In this document: one piece after another, positions 43,265 through 52,769 of the stretch
How positions within the stretch are numbered: the stretch's first letter is position 1
Layout of the letters: each line of letters opens with the position of its first letter
DNA from: Paenibacillus sp. UNC451MF
GTDB taxonomy: Bacteria > Bacillota > Bacilli > Paenibacillales > NBRC-103111
Assembly (NCBI RefSeq): GCF_000686845.1
Contig: NZ_JMLS01000001.1
Coordinates: 620,001 to 684,000 of the forward strand
Length of the DNA: 64,000 nt
Direction of reading: 5' to 3'
The notes under the pieces: generated by a model
Databases searched by the model: none
What the model saw: only the letters and a program-made list of their open reading frames with translations
What the model was told of the DNA's origin: nothing
Position numbers and translations under genes: made by a program

Positions 43265-44014
43265 TTAAGCAAGCTGTTTTCTTACTTTTCTGCCATACTT
43301 GGCTTGGGAAAATTTCGTGAACAGCTCTTTGACCATTTCGACTTCCTCAGGCTTCAACTTCATAACTTCAATATACTTTCGTGTCTTGCTATCTCTGACG
43401 AACTGATTCCACGTCAGTATTTGTTCCTTTTCCAACGCGCTGTCCAAAGAAAGAGTAATCCATTTTTTTATTCCACCGGTACATAGCTTAAACTGATTCG
43501 GTACAAAATAATCCGTAGATGTAACAGCCTCTGGCTTCAATCGCAGCAATTGAGCTGCATTCAAAGCGTCATCCAATGCGGAATGATGCTGTCCGATAGG
43601 CTCAAGATGATGATTCGCCAATGCTTGCTGCAATCCGCCTTCGAAATGCTGGGTCACATCCAGAAGATTAACAAGCCAAGCATCACTCAGCTGATTCACT
43701 TTGCAGTCGAGGAACAAGTGAAAAAAGTCGCCTCCACCCCACGCCAGCATGGTATACTCCTCACCGCAAAATTCTTTAAAGGCTTGTACAACTTCAGCAA
43801 AGCGTTTGCTCTGCTGCAGCGTTTCTTTAGATATACCGCAAAATTGCAGGGCAAATCTATTAATATAAAAATTAGGATTAATATAGCTTTGGAACGTATC
43901 GATGACCTCCATCTGCTCATTCAGCTTGACGGCTCCGATCTCGATAATTTCCATGGGATAAATATCGTAATGCTTTCTTCCATTGAATTCGAGGTCGATC
44001 ACGATATAATTCAT
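43265..44014 (-). CDS. 3'-5' exonuclease, DEDDh family (KapD-like)
   Basis: A 249-residue protein. The DEDDh exonuclease motifs are present: IVIDLEFNG (Exo I Asp and Glu), an aspartate in the central part, and HHSALDDALNA (His and Asp of Exo III). The C-terminal ~80 residues after the nuclease domain are charged and helical. In B. subtilis the relative KapD affects the sporulation kinase pathway; whether that holds here is not known. GGGGGTGAAAGT before ATG 44014 supports that start, eight codons shorter than the open frame. Confidence 0.88.
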   Translation of the reverse strand: MNYIVIDLEFNGRKHYDIYPMEIIEIGAVKLNEQMEVIDTFQSYINPNFYINRFALQFCGISKETLQQSKRFAEVVQAFKEFCGEEYTMLAWGGGDFFHLFLDCKVNQLSDAWLVNLLDVTQHFEGGLQQALANHHLEPIGQHHSALDDALNAAQLLRLKPEAVTSTDYFVPNQFKLCTGGIKKWITLSLDSALEKEQILTWNQFVRDSKTRKYIEVMKLKPEEVEMVKELFTKFSQAKYGRKVRKQLA

Positions 44015-44227
44015 ACTTTCACCCCCTGGTACAAGCATACCACGTTTGGGGACTATTTTTGTAATGTTTTTCGTTACCAGCCTCCTCTAAACGCGGTCTT
44101 AACTATGCGAAAGGACACCGATTGACGTTTTTCTCACAAACCTTTCGTACTTTAACGCATTTCTTGTTCATAAAGAGACGAGTTTTTGATATAATAAAGT
44201 GAATTTTCGTACGCGAAGGGGATTAGT

Positions 44228-45619
44228 ATGGACTATATTAGCACGCGAGGAAAAGTTGAGAAATGTGGATTCATCGATGCATTTTTGATGGGACTTGCCA
44301 ATGATGGCGGTCTGGTAATTCCAAGTGAAATTCCGGTTATAACGGAGCAGAAGCTGAAGGAATGGGAGAGCCTGTCCTATCAGGATCTGATGCTTGAAAT
44401 ATTCTCTTATTTTACGAACGACGAGATTCCTTATGAGGATTTGAAGAAGCTGGTTTATGACAGCTATGCTACCTTCAGGGATGAGAACGTTACGCCAATT
44501 AAAAATATCAACGACTCACTGTATGTGCTGGAGCTGTTCCATGGGCCGACCTTCGCATTTAAAGATGTCGCGCTTCAGTTCATGGGCAACCTGTACTCCT
44601 ATGTAGCAACCAAGAGAAATGAAATTATCAATATTCTTGGAGCTACGTCGGGTGATACTGGTGCCGCAGCCATTCAGGGTGTAAGAGGTAAGGAAGGCAT
44701 TCGGATCTGCATCCTTCACCCTCATCAAAAGGTGAGTAAGGTTCAAGAGCTTCAAATGACTACCGTACAAGATGATAACGTGTTGAATTTGTCTGTAAAA
44801 GGCAACTTTGACGATTGCCAGCAGTTCATCAAGGAATTGTTCGCTGACGTGGAGTTTAAGCACAAATATCATTTGCGCGCTATCAATTCCATTAACTTTG
44901 TTCGTATTTTGTCGCAAACCGTATATTACTTCTATGCTTATTTCCAAATCGCCAAAACAAAACCGGTGAGCAAAGTTAACTTTAGCGTTCCTACAGGAAA
45001 CTTCGGTAACATTTTCTCCGGCTATTTGGCTAAACAAATGGGTCTGCCGATCGGCAAGCTGATCCTGGCTACGAACGAGAACAATATTTTGGAGCGTTTC
45101 GTTAAGGAAGGCGTTTATATGCCTGGAGACTTCCATAGCACATACAGCCCGTCGATGGATATTCAAATCGCCAGCAATTTCGAACGCTATTTATACTACT
45201 TAACCAATAAAAATTCGGAGAAGGTTGCTTCCATCATGAACCAATTCCGTTCCGATGGTAAAATTGAGATCGGATCTGAGGATCTTCAAAAAGTACAATC
45301 GGATTTTGAAGCCAAAGGGGTTCAAGGTAAAGATTGCTTACAAACGATCGATAAGTATTACAAAGAATACAGCTACTTGTTCGATCCGCACACGGCTTGC
45401 GGCGTTTCCGCTTATGAGTCCTGCAGCGGTGATGATGAAGTCTGCGTCGTATTCGCAACGGCTCATCCGGCTAAGTTCAATGAGTCGATCGCACTGGTCG
45501 ACATCGAGCAATCCTATCCTGCTGAGATTCAGCAGCTGTTCGATAAGACCCAGTATCAGACGGTTATTGATAATGAGAAACAGCAGCTGGTTAAGCAGCT
45601 GGAAGCTTTCTTCGCATAA
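44228..45619 (+). CDS. thrC: Threonine synthase
   Basis: Pyridoxal-phosphate enzyme that converts O-phosphohomoserine to threonine. 463 residues, the longer class of threonine synthase with the N-terminal YISTRGKVEKCGFIDAFLMG. The PLP lysine is Lys112 in GPTFAFKDVALQFMG; GATSGDTGAAA and NFVRILSQTVYY bind cofactor and phosphate. GAAGGGGATTAGT precedes ATG 44228. No hom or thrB is adjacent, so it stands outside the usual hom-thrC-thrB operon. Ends in a strong terminator. Confidence 0.95.
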   Translation: MDYISTRGKVEKCGFIDAFLMGLANDGGLVIPSEIPVITEQKLKEWESLSYQDLMLEIFSYFTNDEIPYEDLKKLVYDSYATFRDENVTPIKNINDSLYVLELFHGPTFAFKDVALQFMGNLYSYVATKRNEIINILGATSGDTGAAAIQGVRGKEGIRICILHPHQKVSKVQELQMTTVQDDNVLNLSVKGNFDDCQQFIKELFADVEFKHKYHLRAINSINFVRILSQTVYYFYAYFQIAKTKPVSKVNFSVPTGNFGNIFSGYLAKQMGLPIGKLILATNENNILERFVKEGVYMPGDFHSTYSPSMDIQIASNFERYLYYLTNKNSEKVASIMNQFRSDGKIEIGSEDLQKVQSDFEAKGVQGKDCLQTIDKYYKEYSYLFDPHTACGVSAYESCSGDDEVCVVFATAHPAKFNESIALVDIEQSYPAEIQQLFDKTQYQTVIDNEKQQLVKQLEAFFA

Positions 45620-45624
45620 ATAGT

Positions 45625-45665
45625 AAAAAAATAAAGACAGCGGATTTCGCTGTCTTTATTTTTTT
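45625..45665 (+). terminator. Rho-independent terminator after thrC
   Basis: AAAAAAATAAAGACAGCG and CGCTGTCTTTATTTTTTT around loop GATTT, 17-18 perfect pairs. The symmetry of A- and T-runs could terminate in both directions. Confidence 0.95.
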
Positions 45666-45809
45666 ACTGTCCAACTATCTAATCTCGCAACTTCAAAATT
45701 ACATGATTGTAATTCTCTTCACTATTATTGCAATTAGGGATTCTCCACTCAAGGAGGGAAGCTGTTATCTTCATAAGAGATGTCATCTTTTTGTATTACG
45801 CGGCTAATA

Positions 45810-47036
45810 TCAACGCTTAGACGTTGTTTCTACATAAGCGTTGCGGCCAGCACCGACTCCAAAAATAAGGTACAGTGCGGTGGCGACGATAAGGACCAGC
45901 AATGGAGCGGTCCACGCACCGGTCAGGTCATGCAGCCAACCAATCAAGATCGGTCCGATTGCAGCTAGAAGGTAACCCAAGGATTGGGCCATTCCTGACA
46001 ATACGGCCGCTTGTGCAGGGTTGGACGAGCGAAGAGCAAAGAACGCAAGGGCAAGGCTTATGCTTCCTCCTTGTCCAATACCGATCAGGACAATCCAGAG
46101 CGGCGCAATGGATGGGGAGCTGGTGAACAACAGGCCCGCATAACCTAACAGTGCTGAGGTAGCGCTGAAGGCAACCAATCCACGCTGGCTTGAACGTCGG
46201 CCGGCCAGCAGCGGCATAATGAAGGATGCAGGCAGGCTGACAGCCTGCATAAGGGATAGCATCCATCCTGCGCTTGTAATACTCATGCCTCTGTCATGCA
46301 GGATGGCGGGCAGCCAAGCAATCGTGACATAGAACGCAAGGGACTGCAAACCCATGAACAACGTGACCTGCCAAGCGAGAGGGGAGCGCCACATACTTCC
46401 TGAAGCGGGCTGAGAGCTGGGACCAGTATTTTGTTTTTTGACAGAACGCAGCTGCGGCAGCCATACAATGATACCAACGGCTGAGAGAACTGCCCAGCAG
46501 CCGAGTGATCCGCGCCAGCCAAGACCTAGTCCGTTAGCCAAAGGGACGCTAATTCCTGAAGCAAGGGCGGCCCAAGTGCTCATCGACATTGAATATAACC
46601 CGGTCATCAGACCGACTTTTCCCGCGAAGTCGCGTTTGATAAGGCTTGGAAGCAATACATTGCCTATGGCAATGGCTGCGCCTAGTATCGCCGTACCGGC
46701 AAACAAAGTCGCAACAGAAGGAATAGACCGTAAGATAATACCAAAGGTTAAGGCGAGCAAGCTTGCAAATAGCGTCGTTTCCGTGCCCATACGCCGAGCC
46801 ATAGCCGGTGCTAATGGGGATAGCAGGGCAAAGGCGACTAGCGGAAGTGCAGTCAATAAGCTGGCCAGCACATTGGACAAACCTGTATCTGCCCGGATAG
46901 CTGAAGTCAAAGGACCAACTACAGTAATCGAAGCACGCAGATTGGAGGCGACCAGTAAGACTCCTAACATTAACAGCAGACTGCCGCTTCGTGATGCTCC
47001 AACTGAGTGTGACTGTAAGGTTGTATTAGTGCTCAT
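45810..47036 (-). CDS. MFS transporter, CynX/NimT-like
   Basis: A 408-residue major facilitator with 12 predicted helices. The N-terminal helix LLLMLGVLLVASNLRASITVVGPL and the loop MARRMGTETTLFAS are typical of the cyanate/nitroimidazole transporter branch, where R-A-S is the family signature. Substrates of that branch vary widely, so none is assigned. GGAGAAGGAGAC precedes ATG 47036. Divergent from an XRE-cupin regulator with shared 13-base repeats between them, suggesting a regulator-transporter pair. Confidence 0.9.
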   Translation of the reverse strand: MSTNTTLQSHSVGASRSGSLLLMLGVLLVASNLRASITVVGPLTSAIRADTGLSNVLASLLTALPLVAFALLSPLAPAMARRMGTETTLFASLLALTFGIILRSIPSVATLFAGTAILGAAIAIGNVLLPSLIKRDFAGKVGLMTGLYSMSMSTWAALASGISVPLANGLGLGWRGSLGCWAVLSAVGIIVWLPQLRSVKKQNTGPSSQPASGSMWRSPLAWQVTLFMGLQSLAFYVTIAWLPAILHDRGMSITSAGWMLSLMQAVSLPASFIMPLLAGRRSSQRGLVAFSATSALLGYAGLLFTSSPSIAPLWIVLIGIGQGGSISLALAFFALRSSNPAQAAVLSGMAQSLGYLLAAIGPILIGWLHDLTGAWTAPLLVLIVATALYLIFGVGAGRNAYVETTSKR

Positions 47037-47092
47037 GTGTTAAAGTCTCCTTCTCCAAGCAAAAAATAAGTGGATGAAACATTGCTTGTAAT

Positions 47093-47136
47093 AGTAAACT
47101 ATAATATACTTAGATTATAAAAAAGTAAACTATAAT
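47093..47136. promoter_or_regulatory. Two 13-base direct repeats in the MFS/XRE divergent control region
   Basis: AGTAAACTATAAT occurs at 47093-47105 and 47124-47136, start to start 31 bases, about three helical turns. Each copy contains TATAAT, so a protein bound there would cover -10 boxes. Candidate operator for the XRE-cupin regulator. Confidence 0.5.
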
Positions 47137-47156
47137 TTATTGGAGTGTGAAATATT

Positions 47157-47735
47157 TTGGATTTTTCAAAAGATATCGAGCCGCAAGATATGATGGAGAT
47201 GGTCCGCAGAATCGGCCAACAGTTCAGATATATGCGCAAGGAGCAAAAGCTGAGTCTTGATGACCTCGCGGATCGAACAGGCGTTAGCAAGCTGACGCTG
47301 GGGAAAATAGAGCGGGGAGAAACGAATCCAAGCTTAGCCGTAATTTGGAGAATTGCGGATGGCTTATCTATTCCGATGTCTTCCTTGTTTGAGACGGAGA
47401 AGGTTATCCAATTATCACGCACAGGTGAAGGAATTTATTTTACGGACGGACCTTGGCGGGTGGAGCCGATTTTTGCCCGTTCCTCTAATGGAAACGTGGA
47501 CAGCTACCGTGCTTTTTTGCAGCCGCATAGCACGTATTCATCGGAGTACCATCCTACCAGCGTCATGGAGACGGCGACCGTCATGTCAGGCTCCGTCCGT
47601 ATCATGGTGTGCGATAAACCGTACGAGCTTCAATTGCATGATTCGATCCGCTTTCGCGGCGATTATGGCCATTCCTATGTGAACCATTCCGATTCAGAGA
47701 CTATCCTTCATATTTCGCTTGAGCGTTATGTATGA
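47157..47735 (+). CDS. XRE family regulator with cupin domain
   Basis: A 192-residue regulator. Residues about 15-75 are an XRE/Cro-type HTH (QFRYMRKEQKLSLDDLADRT, GVSKLTLGKIERGETNPSL), and residues about 110-190 a small cupin with SSEYHPTSVMETATVMSGSV and HSYVNHSDSETILHISL. Such proteins sense small molecules and usually control the adjacent transporter. It starts at TTG 47157 after GGAG. Divergent from the CynX-like transporter; the repeats between them are the likely binding sites. Confidence 0.9.
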   Translation: MDFSKDIEPQDMMEMVRRIGQQFRYMRKEQKLSLDDLADRTGVSKLTLGKIERGETNPSLAVIWRIADGLSIPMSSLFETEKVIQLSRTGEGIYFTDGPWRVEPIFARSSNGNVDSYRAFLQPHSTYSSEYHPTSVMETATVMSGSVRIMVCDKPYELQLHDSIRFRGDYGHSYVNHSDSETILHISLERYV

Positions 47736-47750
47736 GACAATCCGCACATT

Positions 47751-49013
47751 CTATCCAGCCTCATACCAACTGAGAACCTCTCCCCAATCCCATTGCTCAT
47801 AGTAATTGGAGCCCATATCCAATGACTGGATCCATGTATTAGCCTCAGATCCGTCCGTTTGCCCGAGCATGACATAAGCCTTCGTTCTATCGGAGCGAAT
47901 CCAGCCAAGCTTGTTAGAGGCTTTGAGATAAGAAGGGGCATAGTCGCCAAAGCTTTTCGGAGGCGTTGTTATTGGATGCTGAATCGGGTTCTGGAGTGTC
48001 ACGCGAACCAATATTGGTAAAGGGCGCTCCGCTGCATCACTAGACCATTTGCTCTCCGTGGTGCGTGAGACGGTAATTGTGTCGTCATTAAGCCAAGTAA
48101 AGTTACCGTCAGCGTAGCCTTCAGGAGTTAAGGAAGGTGAACGAAGTGCAGGCAGCTCCTTGACCTTCAAATGCTTATTTTCCAGGGCCATTCTTCCTCC
48201 GCCTTGAATGTAGGCTAAACGGGTTTTTACGGGAGCCCATTGGAACCAGCTGGAATTCGCGAGCATTTCATCCAGTGGGATGAATTTTTTGCCGTTGGAA
48301 GAAAGCAGGCACAGCATATCGCTGTCTGCCGACCAGGAGGCTGTTGGATGAACGACGAAAGCGATCCATTTACGGTCAGATGACCATTTAAATATGGTTG
48401 TACCGATCGATAACACCATAATATCCCCTTTGGTAAGCTCCGACGGAATCGTAAAAAAATGCTTAATTTTCTTGTCATCGAGTTTTGCATCTACAGGAAT
48501 TTTATACAGCATGGGGTTGGTCCAGCCATCCGGCAGACGAGCCGCAGTAGAAGAAGCCAAAAAGCCGGTTCCATCCGGAAACCAGGAGTAATTGTTTACA
48601 CCCAAGGCTACATTCTCAAAACGCTTTTCGGTCATATGCTCGGCGTCCGTAATATTCAAGACGGATTCGTCTTGAAACGCCAAAAGGTTGGCGGTAGGCG
48701 ACCACTGCAGATTCGTACCGCTGCCGCCATACACTTGCTCATGACGCTCGGTATCCGAGTTGTAGAGCCAAACCTCGTGGCTTTGTTGTCCCGTCGCTTT
48801 CATATAAGCGATCCAATGTCCGTCATGTGACCATCTCGGATGGGATGCCCCGCCGTCCTTGGTCAATTGCTTCTCTACCTCGCCTTCTTTTACCCATAAA
48901 TTGCCGCCTCGTATAAAAGCCGCCTTCACTGGAGTGTCGGGAGATGCTTCAGCAATCGTATAAAAACTGGAAAAGCTCATCATTATGATACAGATGAACG
49001 TTAAAACCCTCAT
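47751..49013 (-). CDS. Secreted TolB-like beta-propeller protein
   Basis: A 420-residue exported protein. Residues 1-24 are a signal peptide ending near AEA-SPD, with no lipobox. The rest consists of TolB/WD40-like blades: HPRWSHDGHWIAYM, LQWSPTANLLAFQD, YSWFPDGTGFLASS, FKWSSDRKWIAFV and WFQWAPVKTRLAYI. It has no enzymatic domain, so it is likely a binding scaffold outside the membrane. GAAAGGGGTACTTC precedes ATG 49013. It converges with the XRE-cupin gene, 15 bases apart. Function unknown. Confidence 0.82.
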   Translation of the reverse strand: MRVLTFICIIMMSFSSFYTIAEASPDTPVKAAFIRGGNLWVKEGEVEKQLTKDGGASHPRWSHDGHWIAYMKATGQQSHEVWLYNSDTERHEQVYGGSGTNLQWSPTANLLAFQDESVLNITDAEHMTEKRFENVALGVNNYSWFPDGTGFLASSTAARLPDGWTNPMLYKIPVDAKLDDKKIKHFFTIPSELTKGDIMVLSIGTTIFKWSSDRKWIAFVVHPTASWSADSDMLCLLSSNGKKFIPLDEMLANSSWFQWAPVKTRLAYIQGGGRMALENKHLKVKELPALRSPSLTPEGYADGNFTWLNDDTITVSRTTESKWSSDAAERPLPILVRVTLQNPIQHPITTPPKSFGDYAPSYLKASNKLGWIRSDRTKAYVMLGQTDGSEANTWIQSLDMGSNYYEQWDWGEVLSWYEAG

Positions 49014-49254
49014 GAAGTACCCCTTTCTTTTCCGATGATTTGGATTCCTTGCTTAATTTGCTCTTTCAGCAGTCGGTTCATTCAGACATCATTAACGAGC
49101 GAAAGGTAAAAAAAACGTAGTTAAACCTTTAATTATTATCATATAAACGGGTATCCGCCCAGGAGTATAATGAACCTGAACCCGATACAACGAGACGGAA
49201 GGCACTTTCTACGGCTGAAGCTGCCGCCCGAATTTATCGACAGGAGAGTAAACA

Positions 49255-50352
49255 ATGAAAATTATTAAGGTAGAAAGCTTCATTCTTCATGTACCGTTGA
49301 ATCCTCCGATCACCGACGCGATTAATGCTCCTACGCATTGGGGACTGCCGGGAGTCAGGATTTATACGGACGAAGGGTTTATCGGTTACGGCTATACAGG
49401 AACCTGCGCTTATGGTGATGAGCTGATTACCGAAACGATTGACAGGTATTATGCGCCACTGCTGCTAGGCAAAGATCCGTATATGGTTAAGGAAATATGG
49501 GATGAACTGCGTTATGGCAAAATGCATTGGATTGGTCGGGCGGGTGTTGTGCACATGGCTTTGGCCGCGGTGGATATCGCACTGTGGGACATTATGTCCA
49601 AAGCGGCTAACAGGCCGTTGTGGCAGTATCTCGGGGGGCACAAGTCCAAGCAAATCAAAGCTTATAACACTAACGGAGGTTGGTTGAATTGGTCCAAGGA
49701 GCGCCTTCTTAAAGATATAACATCCTTTATAGAAGAAGGCTTTACCGGTGTCAAAATGAAGATTGGCAAACCGGACCCTCGTGAGGACTATGAACGTGTC
49801 AAAGCGGTGAGGAAGGCTATCGGCGATGATATTATTCTAATGGTCGATGTAAATCAGATGTGGAACATTACAACCGCAATGACTTGGGGCAAGAAGCTGG
49901 AGGAGTTTGATTTATTCTGGCTTGAAGAGCCGTTGAATCCGGACGATGTTATGAATCATAAGAAGCTGGCCGATGAACTCAATGTGCCTATTGCTCTAGG
50001 AGAGCATGTGTACCATAAATATGCTTTTCGTGACTACATTCATAATGGAGCGGTGGAATACGTTCAAGTGGATACGACGAGGGTCGGGGGCATTACCGAA
50101 TGGCTGCAGGTTGCCGGGCTGGCGGCTGCATACGATCTGCCGATCGTTCCCCACGTAGGGGATATGGGGCAAATTCATCAGCACTTGGTTGCCGCTACGT
50201 CAAATGCTATTATGCTGGAATATATCCCTTGGATTCGGGATATTTTCATTGAACCGGCAACCGTCAAAGACGGATATTATGTGCTTCCGGAAATGCCAGG
50301 AGCTTCAACAGAAGTTATACCCGAGTATTTTGATAAATATAGAGTGAAATAA
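49255..50352 (+). CDS. Mandelate racemase/muconate-lactonizing-type enolase superfamily enzyme
   Basis: A 365-residue enzyme of the mandelate racemase subgroup. It has the KxK motif (Lys167, Lys169 in GVKMKIGKP), metal ligands Asp198 (VDVN), Glu224 (LEEP) and Glu250 (LGEH), and the Asp273-His300 dyad (QVDTTRVGG and VPHVGD). The family abstracts a proton next to a carboxylate; most such members dehydrate sugar acids, others racemise or cycloisomerise. First gene of the cluster that continues with an ABC transporter and CoA-linked enzymes, so it probably acts on the imported acid. GACAGGAGAGTAAACA precedes ATG 49255. Substrate unknown. Confidence 0.93.
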   Translation: MKIIKVESFILHVPLNPPITDAINAPTHWGLPGVRIYTDEGFIGYGYTGTCAYGDELITETIDRYYAPLLLGKDPYMVKEIWDELRYGKMHWIGRAGVVHMALAAVDIALWDIMSKAANRPLWQYLGGHKSKQIKAYNTNGGWLNWSKERLLKDITSFIEEGFTGVKMKIGKPDPREDYERVKAVRKAIGDDIILMVDVNQMWNITTAMTWGKKLEEFDLFWLEEPLNPDDVMNHKKLADELNVPIALGEHVYHKYAFRDYIHNGAVEYVQVDTTRVGGITEWLQVAGLAAAYDLPIVPHVGDMGQIHQHLVAATSNAIMLEYIPWIRDIFIEPATVKDGYYVLPEMPGASTEVIPEYFDKYRVK

Positions 50353-50481
50353 TCGAGGGTTTTTCTTGGGTATAGTAAAAAAATGAGCTATAATTCTAAA
50401 ATTATTACCATATCAACGAACATTGTCATTAGATACAATAAAACGGAAGAAACAGACAAGCATGGAAGGGGACAATGCACG

Positions 50482-51807
50482 ATGTTCAAACTTTCTAAGA
50501 AAAGTTATTCTGCTTTGCTGCTAACACTACTCGTAGGCGTAACATCAGCCTGTGGGCAAAGCTCGGATGCCAACTCCACTAAGACGGATGGAGCTCAAGC
50601 GGGCAAGCCTTTTGCAGGTAAAAAAGTAACCGTTTTCGCAATGAACCATCCGTGGAGCGATACGATCAAGGCATCCGTACAGCAATTTGAATCAACAACA
50701 GGAATGAAAGTCGATTTCCAAGTGCTCGGTGAAGAACAGCTGCAGCAGAAGCTTGCTGTCCAATTAACAACGAACTCAGAAAACCCTGATGTGTTCATGT
50801 ATCGTCCTTATATGGACAAAATTTTGTTCCATAAAAACGGGTGGATTGCACCCCTTAACGATTATGTCAATAAAGATGCAAGCTACGACTTCGGCGATTT
50901 TGCCAAATCATCTATAGAAGCGACAACGATTGAAGGTAAAATCGAATCGGTCCCGGTATTCACGGATCAATTCGTGCTTTATTATCGCAAGGACGTATTG
51001 GAAAAGAACGGGATTGCCGTCCCGAAAACGCTGGATGAGCTTACGGCAGCCGCAAAGAAGCTGCATGATCCCGGCAAGGACTTCTATGGATTTGTTGGTC
51101 GCGGACAAAGAAATGCGCTTGTCACCGCCGTTTCCTCCTTTGTATTTTCCCAGGGAGGAGATTTCATGAAGGGTGATAAAGCGGCTGTCAACACGCCGGA
51201 AGCGATCAAAGGCTTTCAAACCTATGCAAGTTTGATTAAAGACTATGGGCCTCAGGGCGTCTTGAACATGTCATGGCCTCAAGCCTCGGCAATCTTTGCT
51301 CAAGGTAAAGCAGCATTCTATGCTGAAACCGCTTCCGTTTATAAAAATACGACGGACCCGGAAAAATCGCTTGTTAGCGATAAAGTCGGTTTTGCCAAAT
51401 TCCCGTCGGGTGATGCAGGCTCCAAACCGTACAATATTACGGCTTGGTCTCTTGGAATTAACGCCAAATCAGCTAACAAAGACGCGGCATGGGAGTTTAT
51501 CAAATGGGCGACCAACAAGGACAATGTTCTGAAGACTCAGAGAGCAGGAGCTCCAGGAGCGCGTTCCTCGCTATGGACCCAGAAAGAGGGCGTCGAAACC
51601 TATCCGGCAGATCTGGCTGCAGCTATACAAGAAACAATGAAAATCGGTGTAGGGCACAACGTACCTGAAGTCATCTCCGTAGGCGAGGCGCGCGACGCAG
51701 TAGGCAGTATAGTGGTTAAAGCTGTACTGGGAGAAAATATTAAGGCTGCCGCCGATCAAGCCAACGCAGAATTCCAGACGATTATCGATAAAGACAAGAC
51801 CAAATAA
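50482..51807 (+). CDS. Sugar-type ABC transporter substrate-binding lipoprotein
   Basis: A 441-residue extracellular binding protein of the SBP_bac_1 (MalE-like) class. A lipoprotein signal with TSAC lipobox (Cys22) is followed by a Ser/Asp-rich linker and the binding domain (VTVFAMNHPWSDTIKASVQQ, NPDVFMYRPYMDK, SVPVFTDQFVLYYRKDVLEK). Delivers its ligand to the two permeases that follow. ATG 50482 fits the GGAAGGGG site and the signal peptide; the frame is open back to 50383. The ATPase is not encoded here, as is usual for such Paenibacillus systems that share an MsmX-like ATPase. Confidence 0.92.
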   Translation: MFKLSKKSYSALLLTLLVGVTSACGQSSDANSTKTDGAQAGKPFAGKKVTVFAMNHPWSDTIKASVQQFESTTGMKVDFQVLGEEQLQQKLAVQLTTNSENPDVFMYRPYMDKILFHKNGWIAPLNDYVNKDASYDFGDFAKSSIEATTIEGKIESVPVFTDQFVLYYRKDVLEKNGIAVPKTLDELTAAAKKLHDPGKDFYGFVGRGQRNALVTAVSSFVFSQGGDFMKGDKAAVNTPEAIKGFQTYASLIKDYGPQGVLNMSWPQASAIFAQGKAAFYAETASVYKNTTDPEKSLVSDKVGFAKFPSGDAGSKPYNITAWSLGINAKSANKDAAWEFIKWATNKDNVLKTQRAGAPGARSSLWTQKEGVETYPADLAAAIQETMKIGVGHNVPEVISVGEARDAVGSIVVKAVLGENIKAAADQANAEFQTIIDKDKTK

Positions 51808-51887
51808 AATCAACAACACTGCCGATGGTCAGCTCAGGCCGATATGGCTTGGGTTGACCGAACACATCAAGGAAAGGGTCGGTTGTT

Positions 51888-52769
51888 ATGCAATACGGAT
51901 GGTTAGACCGTAACATCAAATGGATCTTTATATTGCCGGCCGCGTTGTTTATATTGCTCATCATCGCGTTCCCGCTTGCCTATACGGTGCGGATCAGCTT
52001 TTACGAGTGGAGCATGTCGGCAATAGCGCCCCCGAAATGGGTCGGTTTAGATAACTACGCCGCACTGCTGAAGGACGAACGGTTCTGGGGATCCGTCTGG
52101 CGGACGTTTTATTTCACCATCCCTGCCATTGTATTAGAAACCGTGCTTGGGGTGCTAATAGCCGTCCTGTTCTCCCGAAAGTTTGTCGGAGCAAAGTGGG
52201 TCAAAACCTTTTTAATGCTGCCGATGGTTGCGACACCTGTAGCGATTGGTCTTATCTGGCTGCTCATCTATGAGCCATCCATAGGGCTTGCCAATCAAAT
52301 ATTGAAGGGAATCGGGCTGAAGCCTTTGGCATGGCTGGGCTCCGTTGACCAAGTGCTTCCTTCTCTTATTATTATAGACGTATGGGAATGGACGCCAATG
52401 ATTGCCCTCATAGTCATAGCGGGTCTGACTACGCTCCCTTCCGATCCATATGAATCGGCTGATGTCGACGGAGCGACCAGCTTTCAGAAATTCATTCATA
52501 TTACGCTTCCTCTGCTTCGTCCTACGATTATGGTAGCTGTCGTCCTAAGAATGATCGATTTGCTCAAAACATTCGATACGATCTATTCAACGACTCAAGG
52601 CGGCCCCAACTTTGCATCTGAAACTTTGAACGTGATGGTTTATACGCAAGCGTTCCAATACTTTAAGCTCGGGACGGCTTCATCTCTGCTCGTTCTTTTC
52701 TTCTCAATCATCATGATTATTATTATGGTGCTGATTGGAATTAGGAAGAAAGTGGGTGAGGCAGCTTGA
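51888..52769 (+). CDS. ABC transporter permease, MalF/UgpA-like
   Basis: A 293-residue membrane permease with six helices. It begins with a helix ending FPLAYTVRISFYEWS, and the EAA loop reads YESADVDGATSFQKFIHITLP. It partners the permease that follows and the lipoprotein before it. AAAGGGTCGGTTGTT precedes ATG 51888. The stop overlaps the next start (TTGA at 52766-52769). Confidence 0.95.
   Translation: MQYGWLDRNIKWIFILPAALFILLIIAFPLAYTVRISFYEWSMSAIAPPKWVGLDNYAALLKDERFWGSVWRTFYFTIPAIVLETVLGVLIAVLFSRKFVGAKWVKTFLMLPMVATPVAIGLIWLLIYEPSIGLANQILKGIGLKPLAWLGSVDQVLPSLIIIDVWEWTPMIALIVIAGLTTLPSDPYESADVDGATSFQKFIHITLPLLRPTIMVAVVLRMIDLLKTFDTIYSTTQGGPNFASETLNVMVYTQAFQYFKLGTASSLLVLFFSIIMIIIMVLIGIRKKVGEAA

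Noticed and set aside
44039-44227. Possible T-box leader before threonine synthase
   Set aside because: No conserved T-box sequence and no terminator/antiterminator pair between the promoter area and the gene.
46438-47043. 201-codon open frame antisense to the MFS transporter
   Set aside because: Shadow frame; the minus strand shows 12 transmembrane helices of a CynX-like transporter.
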